From assembly GCA_021018815.1 (NCBI GenBank), contig JAITYX010000042.1:1441001-1505000 (forward strand): DNA of 64,000 nt. The letters run 5' to 3'. The notes beneath the pieces are model-generated. The model made no database searches, was not told where the DNA came from, and was given only the letters and a program-made list of their open reading frames with translations. A program made the position numbers and the translations under genes. Within the stretch, counting starts at the first letter, position 1; every line of letters begins with the position of its first letter. Below, one piece after another: positions 1 to 11,421 of this stretch. This DNA comes from Talinum fruticosum (lineage: Eukaryota > Streptophyta > Magnoliopsida > Caryophyllales > Talinaceae).

Positions 1-1351
1 TGCCTATTTCACAAGAAGTATGTACTATGAATTCCACTACTGGATTGATGCATGTCTGCCAGTGGATTTGGAAGCTGGATTCCCTGTACGGGGTGAATGC
101 CAAGCTTGAAGTTAGCCCTGAGGCTGCACCGTGTCTTCCATAGTGATTGCCTTTGAACTTCTTCTCAACTTTGACACCAAGTATCCTGTTGCTAGCAAAT
201 AGGCTTAGGTTTCTGCTTCTTCCAGAACCAAGCATGCTGAACCCTACACCTAGCCCATCCCCGAGAGAACTCTCCCCAGGCACACCAAAATCACCCTATT
301 TGCTGACTTCCTGATATCTGTCAATGCATACTTTTGCTTCATCTTCCTCAGGCAGCGCCCACCCCTTTTCTTTTTGGACTCGAAAACTGGAACTGGAAGA
401 GGTTTTGGAATTCTTGGAGGGTTTGGTTCTTGTTTCTTCTCTATTTTCTTACGAATCTCATCATAGCATTCTTCCGAAATTCCCAGTTGGATCCCCTCTG
501 AAGTAATCCACTCGGGCTGCAATGCTCAGTTTTGAAGCCAACAGGGTGCAGCATTGGTCTCTTAAACTAGGTGGGGTATTCTTAAATATCTCTGTTTGCT
601 TAAGAAACCCCTCCCTTGTAGCAGTATAAATCTCTTCATGTATATTCTTCTGAGTCATGGCACTAGATGCTACCGGGAGACTGGCTAATGCCAACAGGCT
701 TCCAGCTGTGCCGATAAGCTTTGCTGCAATAGAACTCCCTACAACTGCAGAGAGATTAGGTGCAACATGCCCCATCTGACTCCCCATGAAACCAAAGATC
801 TTCTTTCTTGCTGAATCAAGATCAAGGGCACGATCACATGCCTCGAAAATCTGATGCAGGGCATTCTCTGACAGTGGCTAGTCTGGACTTGTTGATGCCG
901 TGATCGAAACCACCATGATCAGGGCAGAAGGCAGAAGACCTTCTAAGCCATCTAGGGATAAGTCTATATCATTACCAATCTTCTTCTCAACACGGGCATA
1001 ATCAATAGGATCACGGATAAGGGACTCAAGCTCTGGGAATCTATGACGGTATTTGTCAGGAATGTAGCCGTGTATGCAGGTGATTTCCTTGTCAATATCC
1101 ATGAGTAGAGCATAACAGTCTGAAATCAGCTGATATCCAGAATCAGTATCTGGGTGATTCAGAAGTTTCTTGCAGAGAATTTTCCACTTTCTGCATGATG
1201 TCATTGTAATGCTGCGTTTTTGCAGGTATGATATACTATCAAGATCGCCATCATCATTGAAAGATGATTGATCTCCACCAACAATATGATCCTCCTCAAT
1301 GTCCCCTAAATCTTTGAGGTCTGCCAGGAAGGAATCCGCCAGTGTTGCCAT
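1..1351 (-). pseudogene. Decayed intronless copy of splicing factor PRP31
   Basis: The minus strand reads as the U4/U6 snRNP protein PRP31 (NOP/SNU13-binding family), which works in U4/U6-U5 tri-snRNP assembly in the nucleus. The start ATG at 1351 opens with MATLADSFLADL. Recognisable blocks follow: the FPELESL/DPIDYARV segment, the LEGLLPSALIMVV segment, the Nop-domain block around MGSQMGHVAPNLSAVVG (near 787), the KPLPVPVFESKKKRGGR block (near 400) and the SGLTSSLAFTP tail (near 100). No intron interrupts any of it. Lesions are a compensated frameshift pair (about 1220 and 1145), an in-frame TAG at about 878-880, and further shifts near 480-490, 280 and 85. Conserved blocks in three frames plus a nonsense codon argue for a true pseudogene. 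It is either a retrocopy or a decayed intronless gene. The 3' end lies outside the window. Confidence 0.8.
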
Positions 1352-1448
1352 CGTTCAGATTTGAGGGCAGAGAGAGAGAGAGAGAGATAGAGATGTTCTT
1401 AGGTTTTCCTACATGAAAGATGTGAGAGGGCAGATTGGCAGAGAGGGT

Positions 1449-1459
1449 GTATATTTATA
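1449..1459 (-). promoter_or_regulatory. TATA-box-like site of the PRP31 copy
   Basis: On the minus strand the sequence CTATAAATATA lies about 100 bases upstream of the PRP31-like ATG. A GA/CT-rich leader (about 1369-1388) sits between them. A promoter-like layout would be unexpected for a simple retrocopy, so the locus may have been an expressed gene before it decayed. Confidence 0.4.
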
Positions 1460-2040
1460 GTTTTTTGTTTGACCTAATTTGATTTTTAAATCTATGACTA
1501 ATTTGATTATGTTTTGGATAATCAAACAGTCAGTGAAATCCAATGATGGGCCTGGACATCGGCCTTTTTGGGTCTTGGAGAGCAAAACTCAGTCTTCTAC
1601 CCTTAAGGTGAGAAAAATTTGGATCTATGATAAATGTTTAAATCGGATTAATTATTTGTTTTTGTTTAATTTATTTTAGGTAAGATAAATAGTAAATTTA
1701 AACAAGAATAAAAATTAGAAAATATCTACTATATAAATTTAAGATTCAAAAGTAAATTTAGTAATCACATTCATAAAAAATTATAATCGTATACAAACTT
1801 TTTGTATCGAGTAATTACTTTTGAGAAAGTTTTATTGACCCTAACATCCTAATTAATTGCAAATTATATTTTAATTTAGAGTCTATAGACTCGTATGTAC
1901 TGCTATATATAGTAATTTGTTTTTATTTTTTGAAATTAATCATATATTTTGACAATTACCTTCTAGAAAAATTAGATTTCATTGCTTAAGTATATCATGT
2001 CATCTGTTTATAAATTGGGTCCATGACAACTTTTGCCGGT
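1460..2040. other. AT-rich intergenic stretch without a gene
   Basis: No exon-like coding or recognisable element was seen. The stretch is AT-rich and separates the PRP31 copy from the E2F-like site. Confidence 0.5.
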
Positions 2041-2058
2041 TAACACCTGCGCCCGTAA

Positions 2059-2069
2059 TTGGCGGGAAA
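2059..2069 (+). promoter_or_regulatory. E2F-like site (TTGGCGGGAAA)
   Basis: TTGGCGGGAAA matches the plant E2F consensus core. It lies in a locally GC-richer patch (2040-2300) inside AT-rich DNA, about 180 bases before an ATG at 2252 that starts a short exon-like stretch. E2F sites of this kind are typical of S-phase genes. No identifiable S-phase gene was found downstream. Confidence 0.35.
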
Positions 2070-2251
2070 TAAACTTCTCCGAGATGACGAGAAGCTTCCA
2101 AAATCCGCGGTTAAGCAAGGGCCGCAAAGCCATCATCAACCTGAAGATAATTTGGGCACTTTCTCTTTCATCCCATCTTCAAATTCTCTTAAGCCTGGTT
2201 CGTTCTAGGTTGCATTACTGAAATTGCCATTATTAAGGCGATTACTGTACG

Positions 2252-4834
2252 ATGGGAGGTTTTCGGAGTTCCATCCCCGGCGCGGATCATATCACGGTAA
2301 TAACTGCTAATTCATTGCGTGGTTATAGGTGGGTTTTGGTTTATAAAGGCAGGAAAGTTTTTGAGGGTCAAGTGTTCGATGAAATGCCTCTTAGAGGCGT
2401 GATCTGGGTTTAGTGTGAGAGCTTAGCTCTACCTGTATCTCTGGGCGTGGAACCTATTTCCCATAGAGTGGATTTGAGTACCCAGCCATCTATGAGAGTG
2501 TTGGGGAAGTACACAACAAGAGTATCTAACTCTCTGATGCAACCGGAAAGCTAACTGGACATCTATAAGTTTCACTACCCATAGATGAAAGGATGTGTAT
2601 ATGGAGTTAGGTTTGAGTACCTTATCTATAGAGCGCTGTTTAGTGAACCCACATCTATAAGTTTGTGCAAATTGTTGACATAAGCATTATATGTTACTGT
2701 GTTAAATCATCACATAAGGCCTTAATTTGAAATTTGAGGGAAATGCTAAGGGATTGATTGATATTTTTGTATATGAACACTGTGTTTCTACCCTGTTCTC
2801 CTATTTTCACTTAATAGTCAAATTAGATGCTATGTTGAGTTTGTGATGTTTAATGAGTTTGTCTGTGAATTAAAATGTCTAGGAGAAGAACTCATTTCAA
2901 ATCAACTTTTTTTCTCACGAAGACATGTACATTGACAATGTTTGCTGTAAAATGATCGTGAGGAGGAAGAAACTCCAGAATTATGCTGACAGTTGTTCAA
3001 TGATGTTGATCTCAGTCAATTTTGCCATTCATCACATAAACTTGGGGTTTTTTCATAGGAAGGGTAGCATTTGTGTATATGTTCTGCTTTTTTCTCCCTT
3101 CGTAATATGTTTGATGATGTATAATCTTGTGTAATCGGCTATCTGATTACCTATCTCAAGGCATGAATTTCATGTTTCTAATTGTTTAGCATTGAGTGTC
3201 CACCTGCAGTAGCTGATGTCCACACTGTTCCCACTGTTTTGTACTTCATACAATTAGATCATATTATGATGTGGCTTTGCTTGTAATCACCTTAAAAGGA
3301 AGCCTTGGTGACAATCTGTCCAGATTGGTGCTTAGAATGAAGGGTTTTATTTCCAACGCCTTTGGTGTGGCTAGCAAGCCAACATGCTACTGTTTATTAG
3401 CAGTATGTGCTTTTCATATCATACCTTTCAATGTGCAGATATCATATCATTAATTGAGGTACACCATGTAATTGATTAAGATACACCTTTGTTCACTGTT
3501 TCAGGAAGAAAATGAAACAAAGAAGTTTACTTGAATATTCCTATATGGAGTAGCTTTTGATTATGTTTTGGTGAAAGGCCTATTTTCATGTCAATATGAA
3601 CATACATTCAACAAAATAAGAGTTAGATTGACTATTTTCATTGTCTGCATATCTCACGCGCTTGATTTGTGATTCAGCGCATACTAATTTTTTTGTGAGA
3701 GGCCTTTTTTTCATGTCAATCTGCAGTTCTTATGCTCTGATGGATTTCTTTCTTTTTCTGTCTTCCATGTCTAATTTAGACATTAATGCTTAGTATAAAC
3801 TCGGGGCTAATTTCCTACATCTTTACCTCATATGTTATGGCTATGGGTATTCTCTTTAACTTCTTGACAAAAACCTGTAGCGTGACTAACTTCCGAAGTA
3901 TTTATTCTTCAGATGCATACAGAATCACTCAAGGAAAGAGCTGAAATGCTGGAGCATTTTGCCATTCATGTAGATCAGAAAAGTGAATTTGTCCCTTGTC
4001 CTACTTGACCAATGCACAATTAGTATGGATGGTATAATCATTATACTCATTTTGTGATCAAATCAATTGATGAAAGTATGAAACTTTTTGAGCTGTCTGA
4101 TTGGTCCTTCTGTCGTGACAGATTGACCGCACGAATGTGGAAATTGTTGACACTGTCTGCTGCTGCAAATTTCGTTTCCCTCCATAATTTGTTGTTGCCA
4201 AATCCATGATATGAGGCCTTGCTACGCTATAAGAGTTGAACCTCTTGATGAAGAAAAAACTGTAAAAAATCTAGGTAGAGTTACTTTTTTTACATTGGTA
4301 ATCTAGGCCATCCCATGGTGCCTTATCTAAGAACAGCCCAGGGGGACTTGTAAAGCACGAGGTAGGTGGGGGAATTGATTTGAATTCAAGCCCAAGGACT
4401 TGTTAGTCACTCCCACAAATTTTTATACTAGAGAATTGGAGGGCACTTGGATACGAACCAGGATGGTGGTTGGTGCACCACTGACAAGGGTGCCACTAGA
4501 CCAAGAGGCCTTTCATCGATGCTATCAGCATGGGTGTTGCATCTAATTCTTTCTTAGTTGATTTTTTCTCTAAGGTTTGCCTTTGAAAGTTTGCTACAAC
4601 TGTGAACTGTCAGTTCTATTGATTGTATCGTTAGTGCTATTCCAGTTTATGGTATTTACCTCACTTTCTAATGAGCCTTCAGAGTTTTCACTGCAAAAGT
4701 GTTTTGAGGAAATGATGAATATCTACTTCACGAGTTTTTCTCCTGTTAATGTTTTCCGTTGCCTACAGATGCTAGCGGCTGTGGATGAGATCGAGCACAA
4801 CTTGCTTGCAGAAGCAACAATTGTTTGGGCTTAG
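2252..4834 (+). other. Unidentified exon-like segments, possible small gene
   Basis: Several short stretches look like exons but I could not assign them to a family. One runs 2252-2296, starts with ATG GGA GGT and ends at a GT donor (ATCACG|GTAATA). One begins at 3913 after TTCTTCAG and reads MHTESLKERAEMLEHFAIH, with a possible donor after 3969. The last is 4769-4834, after GCCTACAG, and reads MLAAVDEIEHNLLAEATIVWA then TAG. All are on the plus strand behind the E2F-like site and are separated by T-rich intron-like DNA. A SINE lies between the last two. This may be a small intron-rich gene, a decayed gene or a non-coding transcript. Confidence 0.25.
4290..4514 (-). mobile_element. tRNA-derived SINE
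   Basis: Read on the minus strand, the element starts near 4510 with a perfect RNA polymerase III A box (TGGTCTAGTGG, about 4493-4503). A near-perfect B box follows (GGTTCGTATCC, about 4449-4459). An anonymous body of about 170 bases ends in an A-rich tail (AATGTAAAAAAAG, near 4283-4295). Box sequences, spacing and total size of about 225 bases fit plant tRNA-derived SINEs of the Au type. I could not define a clean target-site duplication, so the borders are approximate. Confidence 0.72.
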
Positions 4835-4869
4835 CTCAACTTGTAGCCCAAGTCATCTTATCTCCAGCC

Positions 4870-6680
4870 GTGAGATTCCAGGTACTGGGAACCCCCCCAA
4901 TGTATATTTATAGGTGCCTTTTACTAGAGACAGTGAAGTTTTTCCCTGTTTATCCTTTTTACCTCGTTTGCAAGTGCAATGTCTTTGTATTGAAGTGACT
5001 CTTGGGTTCTAGAAATTTCAGTTTTCCCCGGTGACTAAGCTTTCAGAATCTTTGAACAATGCTAACCAACTTCATGATTAAAACTCTGAAAACTACAGGG
5101 TCAAGCTCTTGTTCAGTTTTCTTTTAACTTTTTAATTGTCCCTGTTGTACCCAATAACAAAACAACATTGTGGATAATTGCTCATTTTACGCCTTTCAAA
5201 TCCGCAATAATGGTTGTCTATTTCATGATTTAATCGTCCAATAGTTTCAGAAAATGTTCACTTGTTATAGAACTTTCCATTTAATATCAACTTGGTTGTA
5301 GTAGTGATGTAGGATGGATTTGACAATGAGCTAATAGCAGAGTGCATTGTTTAATTGTATATGCTTATTTGATAGATGCAATCTTCATTCAACTCAACTT
5401 GATTGGGTTACTGATGTGGGCTTTCTGGGTAATGAGTCCTTGTTAATTATTATACTGTAGAATACTTTTATCTTTATTTAACATTTTTCAGGGTCATAAT
5501 AAATACACATTATTGAATAATGTTCTTATCAAGTTGATAATAACTTGATTTAGTAGATAGCGAAGTGCTTAGAAAACTAGAAATTTAAATTGATTTATGT
5601 CAAAGTATACAAAATCACCCTAGTATAACGTTAGACAGCCAATAGCCTAATATCTAGCACAGTATTTGGAGACAGTTCTTTTGCAATCCATTACAGTATA
5701 TCAACCTTTTATATGAAAAAATAAATTTCATTGATTAATCAAAATAATATGGAATTCGCCACAAAAGAAAAGATTCTAAATTCGTTTGGATTTATTATCT
5801 ACTATAGTATCACTCGTCAAGTTATTTGTATTACAATTTTTATTACTCCAAGTGTTAGCTAATTTTCTTTCCTTAATGGATATTTTTTTCAAAGAAAAAT
5901 GTTTAGGATATACATGGATAATTATCCCATCCATAATTTCCTTATTTATATGCCCCATTAGGATGAAGCTTTTCATTGAAGAATTAGAGTGGTGCCATCA
6001 TATGATATTTGGATAGGATTAGTCCTCTTTCATGAGATTGGAATATGAAAAGCACAAACCTTAAAACAATTATATTTTGAGAAAGATCAAAAACTTTAAA
6101 AAAGAAAAGAGAAATGAAAAGCCAAGACTATGTAATCCTGCTATTACTTGCCTTTTGTGTCCAGTAAATCAATTCTTCAAAAGCATTTAGTATGGCTTTA
6201 GGACCATAGTGAAGTCTTGATGTTGTATTTGTAATACTTGAGAGTAATGACATGTAAAGGGTGGAAAATCATTATGTTGGGATTTCAAAGAAGCAATTGA
6301 CCTTTACTAAAGTAGGATTAAACAAAAAAAAATACAGTGCTGCACTAATTCTTTTACTGACAATCAACACATACAGGTCTGACATAAGCATGATCTCATA
6401 AGGTGCAGATGATACTTTCAATCCTAAACCTCCAAAAAATTAATAAAAAATGAAAAGCATAACAAATAGGAGGAAGAAAATCATGTCAGTTAGTAATAAT
6501 TAAATTGTTCACGAGTAATTAATTAACAATTTAGTACCTAGTTCTCCTAACTAAAGGAAAATGATATCATATAGGGATCAAATTTCAAAAGAAACTGAAA
6601 GGCAGAGCGGTCCAAAGTGTTTGGTAAGATGGAAACTTTACTACAAGAATATTACCGTAAGCATATTGCATGCAATTCAT
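4870..6680. other. AT-rich intergenic DNA
   Basis: No coding exon is supported here. The stretch separates the unidentified exon-like segments from the MYB promoter. Only low-complexity A/T runs were seen. Confidence 0.5.
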
Positions 6681-6716
6681 CACCCCCCTCTCTCTCTCTC
6701 TCTCTGTGCTTCTCAC

Positions 6717-6724
6717 TATAAATA
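6717..6724 (+). promoter_or_regulatory. TATA box of the MYB gene
   Basis: TATAAATA lies just after a CT microsatellite (about 6689-6705) and about 154 bases before the MYB start codon. Position and context fit a plant core promoter with a leader of roughly 120 bases. Confidence 0.55.
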
Positions 6725-6877
6725 CATGAAACCACATCATCTTCCCCTGGCCTACTCCACTTGATCATTTCCTACTTAATCCATTACCATTGCCACCAAA
6801 TCATACTAACCCCTCCCCCCTTTTCTTTTTCCTTCAAGGCAATTTTAATCAACTTGTGATTAGTACCTGATTAGGGG

Positions 6878-9309
6878 ATGGGAAAAGGGCGAAAGCCATG
6901 CTGTGACAAGGCAGGAGTGAAAAAGGGACCTTGGTCTGAAGCAGAGGACCTCAAGCTCATCTCCTTCATCCAAAAGCATGGTCACAGCAACTGGCGCGCT
7001 CTCCCCAAACTTGCAGGTTCATTGCTTTCTCTCTCCTTCCCATTCTTTTGCATGTGCATTCCAATAGAAGCGAGACAGCTATATAAGATACTGACTGTTA
7101 AGCTATGACAGAGCTTTCCTTGGTTCATCTTGTTCAATTTCTCTATCATTTTTGAATTTGTATCAGCTTGACATGAAAAATGGTACGAAATGGACTTAGG
7201 ATCTAGCTTTTACCTTATGCAATTGCTCTTTCATAAATCATGATCATATGGTTGTGTGATAATCATGATTTCCTGGACACTGAAACTTATGAAGCATAAT
7301 TAACATGTGATAAACTGCTATGTGACAGGAAATATTGCAACAAATTACAATCTTTGCACAATCCCACTAAACTTGAAAGGAGTAATATACGTGTGTTACG
7401 GGAATTTTGCAATTAATCACCTGTTGTTTGTAGTTTTATTTCTTCCTTATGCACTAGTAAGAGTTATTTCTTTGAAATTACCCTTTTACTGTTCTTTCTT
7501 TCTTTCTTTCTTTCTGTTCTTTGGCCCTTTTTCTAAGAGGCACAAAGATCAGTATATAATTTCAAAATAAATTATAGGTACTATATCTCAAGAACCTTAG
7601 TATCGCCTCTCGACCACCAGCCTTTTGTTACAACAATAAAAATGTGACGGTCATTCTATTAACTTTGGTAGACTGTCATTTATATTTCTTCACACGTGTG
7701 AATCCTCTTGAGTGGGGGTTGGGGGCATGAGTTGGTGGGTCAAACATTTAACTGACCAATTAAATAGTAGAATGCCTTCAAAGGAACAGATACTGTTAGG
7801 TAAACAAGGTCAAACAAGTTTACAAAAGCAATCAACTTTTATTATTGCAGGGCTATTTTCAACATGGTTTTGTTAAAATACTTATGCAGTCAACATCAAA
7901 GTTGTTGGGTGATGTCTCCATCCAAACTGAAACTCAAAAGAGATATGGGACGTCCCGATTGATCTTACCTTTGTTTTGCGTATCTAATCTGTTAGGATTG
8001 GGTCTCTCTCATGTTACGTCAAAGATTCTTCTCTGTCTTTGCTTGAGGTTCAAGATGAGACTCTCCGCTTTAATGACTATCTAAGTTTTATGCAAATAGA
8101 CGTTAGGGAGGAGACATTTTTAAAATTGGTCGGAGCAAAAGGGATAATGAATTCGTTCTTTTTTGTTTTGGGAGGGGTAAAGTGCTGCTGTTAATGGATA
8201 TGTTGAGTTGGAGGTTTCTCTAGTTTGAGATAAGACCTGAATTTGGGTTCTTTTGAATGCTACTATGATACCTGAGTGAGTTTTTACCATGTAATGACAT
8301 AATGATTCCAAAGATTTGGTGTTGCTGTCATAATAGAAAGCTTGATTTGGTTTGTTCACTTTATACACCTTGATTGCTTAAACTTTAGTGTAATTGACAT
8401 AAATAAATAATATTGGAAACTTGTTGTTTTCAGGTTTGGCACGATGTGGAAAAAGTTGTCGTTTACGATGGGTTAATTACCTTCGGCCTGACCTCAAGCG
8501 CGGAATTTCACTCCTCAGGAAGAGGAAACCATAATCAAGTTACATGAGACACTCGGAAACAAGTAAGTTCTTCAAAGAACATTTCATGCTCATCCATAAG
8601 CATTAATTGTAGCAATTGGACATTAGTCTAATCAACTCTTGCATCGTCCAGATGGTCAAAGATAGCATCTCATTTCCCTGGCAGGACTGACAATGAGATC
8701 AAGAATGTATGGAACACCCATTTGAAGAAACGTGTCAAAGCTAAAGAATCTAGTAATAAGTCTCCTGTGTCAAGTAACATTTCAACAAACGATTCATCTC
8801 CTAACCAAGCCCTGGATGGAACCGAGAACGATTGCTCACAGGTCCTTATGAATCAAACAAGCCCCAATGAAGACACCGTTGAACGTTCATCTAGCTCTTC
8901 TTCCATCTCTTACAGCTCGCAAGCCTCATTTTCTGATCATCAAATGAGTGATTACAATCCGGAATTTGATCAGGTCGGAGCCCCTAACTCAAATCTTGTT
9001 GAATCCCAGATGGAAGAAATGGTCGTTGACAACAATTTACTGGATGAGCTAATTGAAATCCCTTTCGAGCCTAACTTGAATTTATGGGACTTGTTAGAAG
9101 GAGATTCCAAGTCTTCAAATTCACCAGATACTGAAGCTCAGTTCAGTGAACTTGATCAGGTTCCTAGTTGCCCAGTCTTTGAAAGTGATTGCAGGATCAG
9201 TAACGAGGACCATGGCAGCTGGTGGTGGCTTGTGTACTTAGAGAATGAGCTCGGACTAGACCATAATGAACCCAAATCACTCCAAGCTAGCAATGGCAAC
9301 TGCAATTAG
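6878..9309 (+). CDS. R2R3-MYB transcription factor, subgroup 3-like (one-base deletion in exon 2)
   Basis: Three exons: 6878-7016, 8434-8562 and 8652-9309, with the typical R2R3-MYB intron positions (split Gly after LPKLAG, and after GN-K). The protein opens [20 protein letters not shown]2 ends [12 protein letters not shown] and R3 contains the [20 protein letters not shown] signature. The N terminus and SFIQKHGH resemble Arabidopsis MYB58/MYB63/MYB72 (subgroup 3: lignin regulation, and iron-deficiency responses for MYB72). The acidic, Ser-rich C terminus ends with a GSWWW...LENELGLD motif. Exon 2 lacks one base near 8504-8506 (RG-FTPQEEE region), which breaks the frame. With one base added the CDS is 927 nt (308 aa). 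This looks like a sequence error rather than gene loss. Assignment to a particular subgroup member is uncertain. Confidence 0.88.
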
Positions 9310-9762
9310 TGAAGAGTCATGTCCGAATCTGTTTTTTATGTGAATCTTTTGAAAATAGTCTCTCTAATAACTCGTGTAAGGGGAAAGGTTGAGTAACTTT
9401 TGAACTTTCCCATATCTTGTAAAGACGGAATTCATACTGAGTAGTCCATATCTGAGTTTACCTAATAATTAGTTTAGAATTTAGAAAGTGGAGGTTGGAG
9501 GTGAATTGCAGTCAAAATATAGGTGGCAAAGTTTTGCCAGAATTTGTATGCTAGTGGCTGGGTCAGAACTCAGAACTGATGATTGATCCAACAACTTCTC
9601 AATATTGCCAAAATCTGTACATGTAATAGTGGGGTGGTATGACTTATGCCTACTTGAGGGCATCTGTGTGTATTAAGTCAAATTAGTGTTTATAGTTAAA
9701 GTTGAAGTTGTCCTCTGTTCTCTTTTCTTCAGCATGTTTTGTCTTATAAGGGATCTCCCCCC

Positions 9763-10085
9763 TCTCTCTATCTGTCTCACACGCACTGTCCTGTCCTGTA
9801 TAGGTTGGTGTAGTGCTGACAAAAGTTTGAGTTCGGGTCAAAATCGGATTAGACAAATTAGTGATCGGACGAAATTTTTGTCCGATATCCGATTGTTTTC
9901 GAGTCGGACAATTCGGATAATCGTAAATTCGGATTAAATCGGGTTCGGACAATAGAAATAGGAAAATTTTATATCCAAATTTAAAATTTGAACAATTATT
10001 AATAACAGTTTCACACACATATTGCTCTCTGTCTTACTTACACACGCCCACATACTATCCTGTGTAGGTTGGCGGTAAAGCACTG
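9763..10085 (+). repeat. Diverged direct repeat, about 260 bp apart
   Basis: A segment with CTGTCTCACACGCAC and CCTGTATAGGTTGG (about 9767-9809) recurs at about 10028-10073 as CTGTCTTACTTACACACGC and CCTGTGTAGGTTGG. The dispersed repeat at 9811-9955 lies between the two copies. This is a small diverged segmental duplication. Confidence 0.45.
9811..9955 (+). repeat. Dispersed repeat family A, copy 1
   Basis: Begins TAGTGCTGACAAAAGTTTGA and is rich in GTTCGGGTCAAAATCGGATT-like words. An inverted, diverged copy lies at about 56060-56193, and a weaker relative near 60383-60500. The GGTC/TCGGGT-rich texture after a TAGTGCTGRCAAAA start resembles ends of hAT-type elements, but no terminal inverted repeat pair was found. 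Confidence 0.5.
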
Positions 10086-10798
10086 ATTTTTTAAATTTAA
10101 ATCTTGTAAGCGAAGATGTTTCACTTTCAAATAGTTCTTTGTATTAAAATTAATAACAGTTTCGCTTTAAATATCGAAGAATCAAAGATCTATAACAGAA
10201 TAATTTTAAGTAAGGAAATTTTAAATGGAATATATATTGTTTATTGAAAGAATCTTATCTGATCCGTAAAAAAAAAAAAAAAAAAAATCTTATCTAAACC
10301 AATTCAACAAATAAATGTAATAAAAGTTTATACAATTATAAAAAATTCAAATGAATAAATCTTAACTGGCAAATTACTTCATTATTTTATCCATGTATAT
10401 GGTGAAATATATATGATTTTATCTTGTGTACTTAAAAGTGATTTTTTAGCTTAATTAAAAAAAGTGATTTTTAGAGTACAAACCCTCAATCCCAATATTT
10501 TTGGTTTCAAATGATGTAACATTTATTATCCTTAACTAATGTTTTGAATTCAAATCACATAAATAAAACAACATTAAATAAATGTTATCTTTTGTAGCTC
10601 GATAGTATTTCCACTAACTCAAGAATGAAATTGGTGTTTTAAAAATTTTTCAAGAACTAGAGTATATTCTTTAAATACTAATGAAGTCGTGGTTTAACCG
10701 TTCAAACTAAAATTCTATATATAATAAATTTTATATTCGATTTATCTCTTCTTTGTTGTACAATGAATCGTATTGTATATCGTTGTACAACTCATATG

Positions 10799-10801
<3 letters not shown>

Positions 10802-10839
<38 letters not shown>
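10802..10839. repeat. (TA)n microsatellite
   Basis: About 38 bases of uninterrupted alternating T and A in intergenic DNA. Confidence 0.95.
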
Positions 10840-10842
<3 letters not shown>

Positions 10843-11326
10843 TTAAAATAAGAGATATTAACATTTACCTTCCTCGAGATATTTAGAAATCATTTATAAA
10901 TCCTTCACATATTGGTATTTATTTTTACCCACCCCGATCGGAGCAGATTAATATTTGATCGATGCATTGACCTTTGTTGTTAATAATAAACAACATTCAA
11001 ATAAGATATGTTTGCTGATGTGGTATAAAAAAGGATGTACAATATCATAATTGCACTTTTACGATATGTGTGTTCTTTTTAGGTTTGGGGGTAAAAAAGT
11101 CATTCTATGTTAAAAATTAGGGACAAACTTGTCCTTTTACTATTCCAATTAGCCCTTTGCCTTTTTTTATGTTAAATATTTTTTATCTCTAAATTCAAAG
11201 TTGATAAAAATAAATATCAGATTTATAAATAATTTTCAAATATTTCGAGGAGGTAACGCTTAATAAATAGACTATTCCTCAAAAATCTAAGGAAGGAAAA
11301 TTTGAACAAACTAGTACACTGTGCAT

Positions 11327-11350
11327 CACGTGACGCATTCACATGCGTCA
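11327..11350. promoter_or_regulatory. Overlapping G-box and TGACGCAT inverted repeat
   Basis: CACGTG (11327-11332) overlaps the left arm of a perfect inverted repeat, TGACGCAT (11331-11338) and ATGCGTCA (11343-11350), with a 4-base loop. Both arms carry a TGACG core of the bZIP-binding type. No gene start lies within 2 kb, so function is not established. Confidence 0.35.
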
Positions 11351-11398
11351 GGTTTTCAGGTCAGCAATATTTGGCCAAAAGCAACCAGTAGTTTGGTA

Positions 11399-11421
11399 AT
11401 AATAATAATTATTATTATTAT
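11399..11421. repeat. (AAT)n/(ATT)n palindromic microsatellite
   Basis: A run of AAT units flips into ATT units, giving a perfect short palindrome about 50 bases after the G-box palindrome. Confidence 0.8.

Noticed and set aside
2340..2415. PPR-like words (GRKV..VFDEMPLRGV)
   Set aside because: A single partial motif without repeats or an extended frame; likely chance or a very old fragment.
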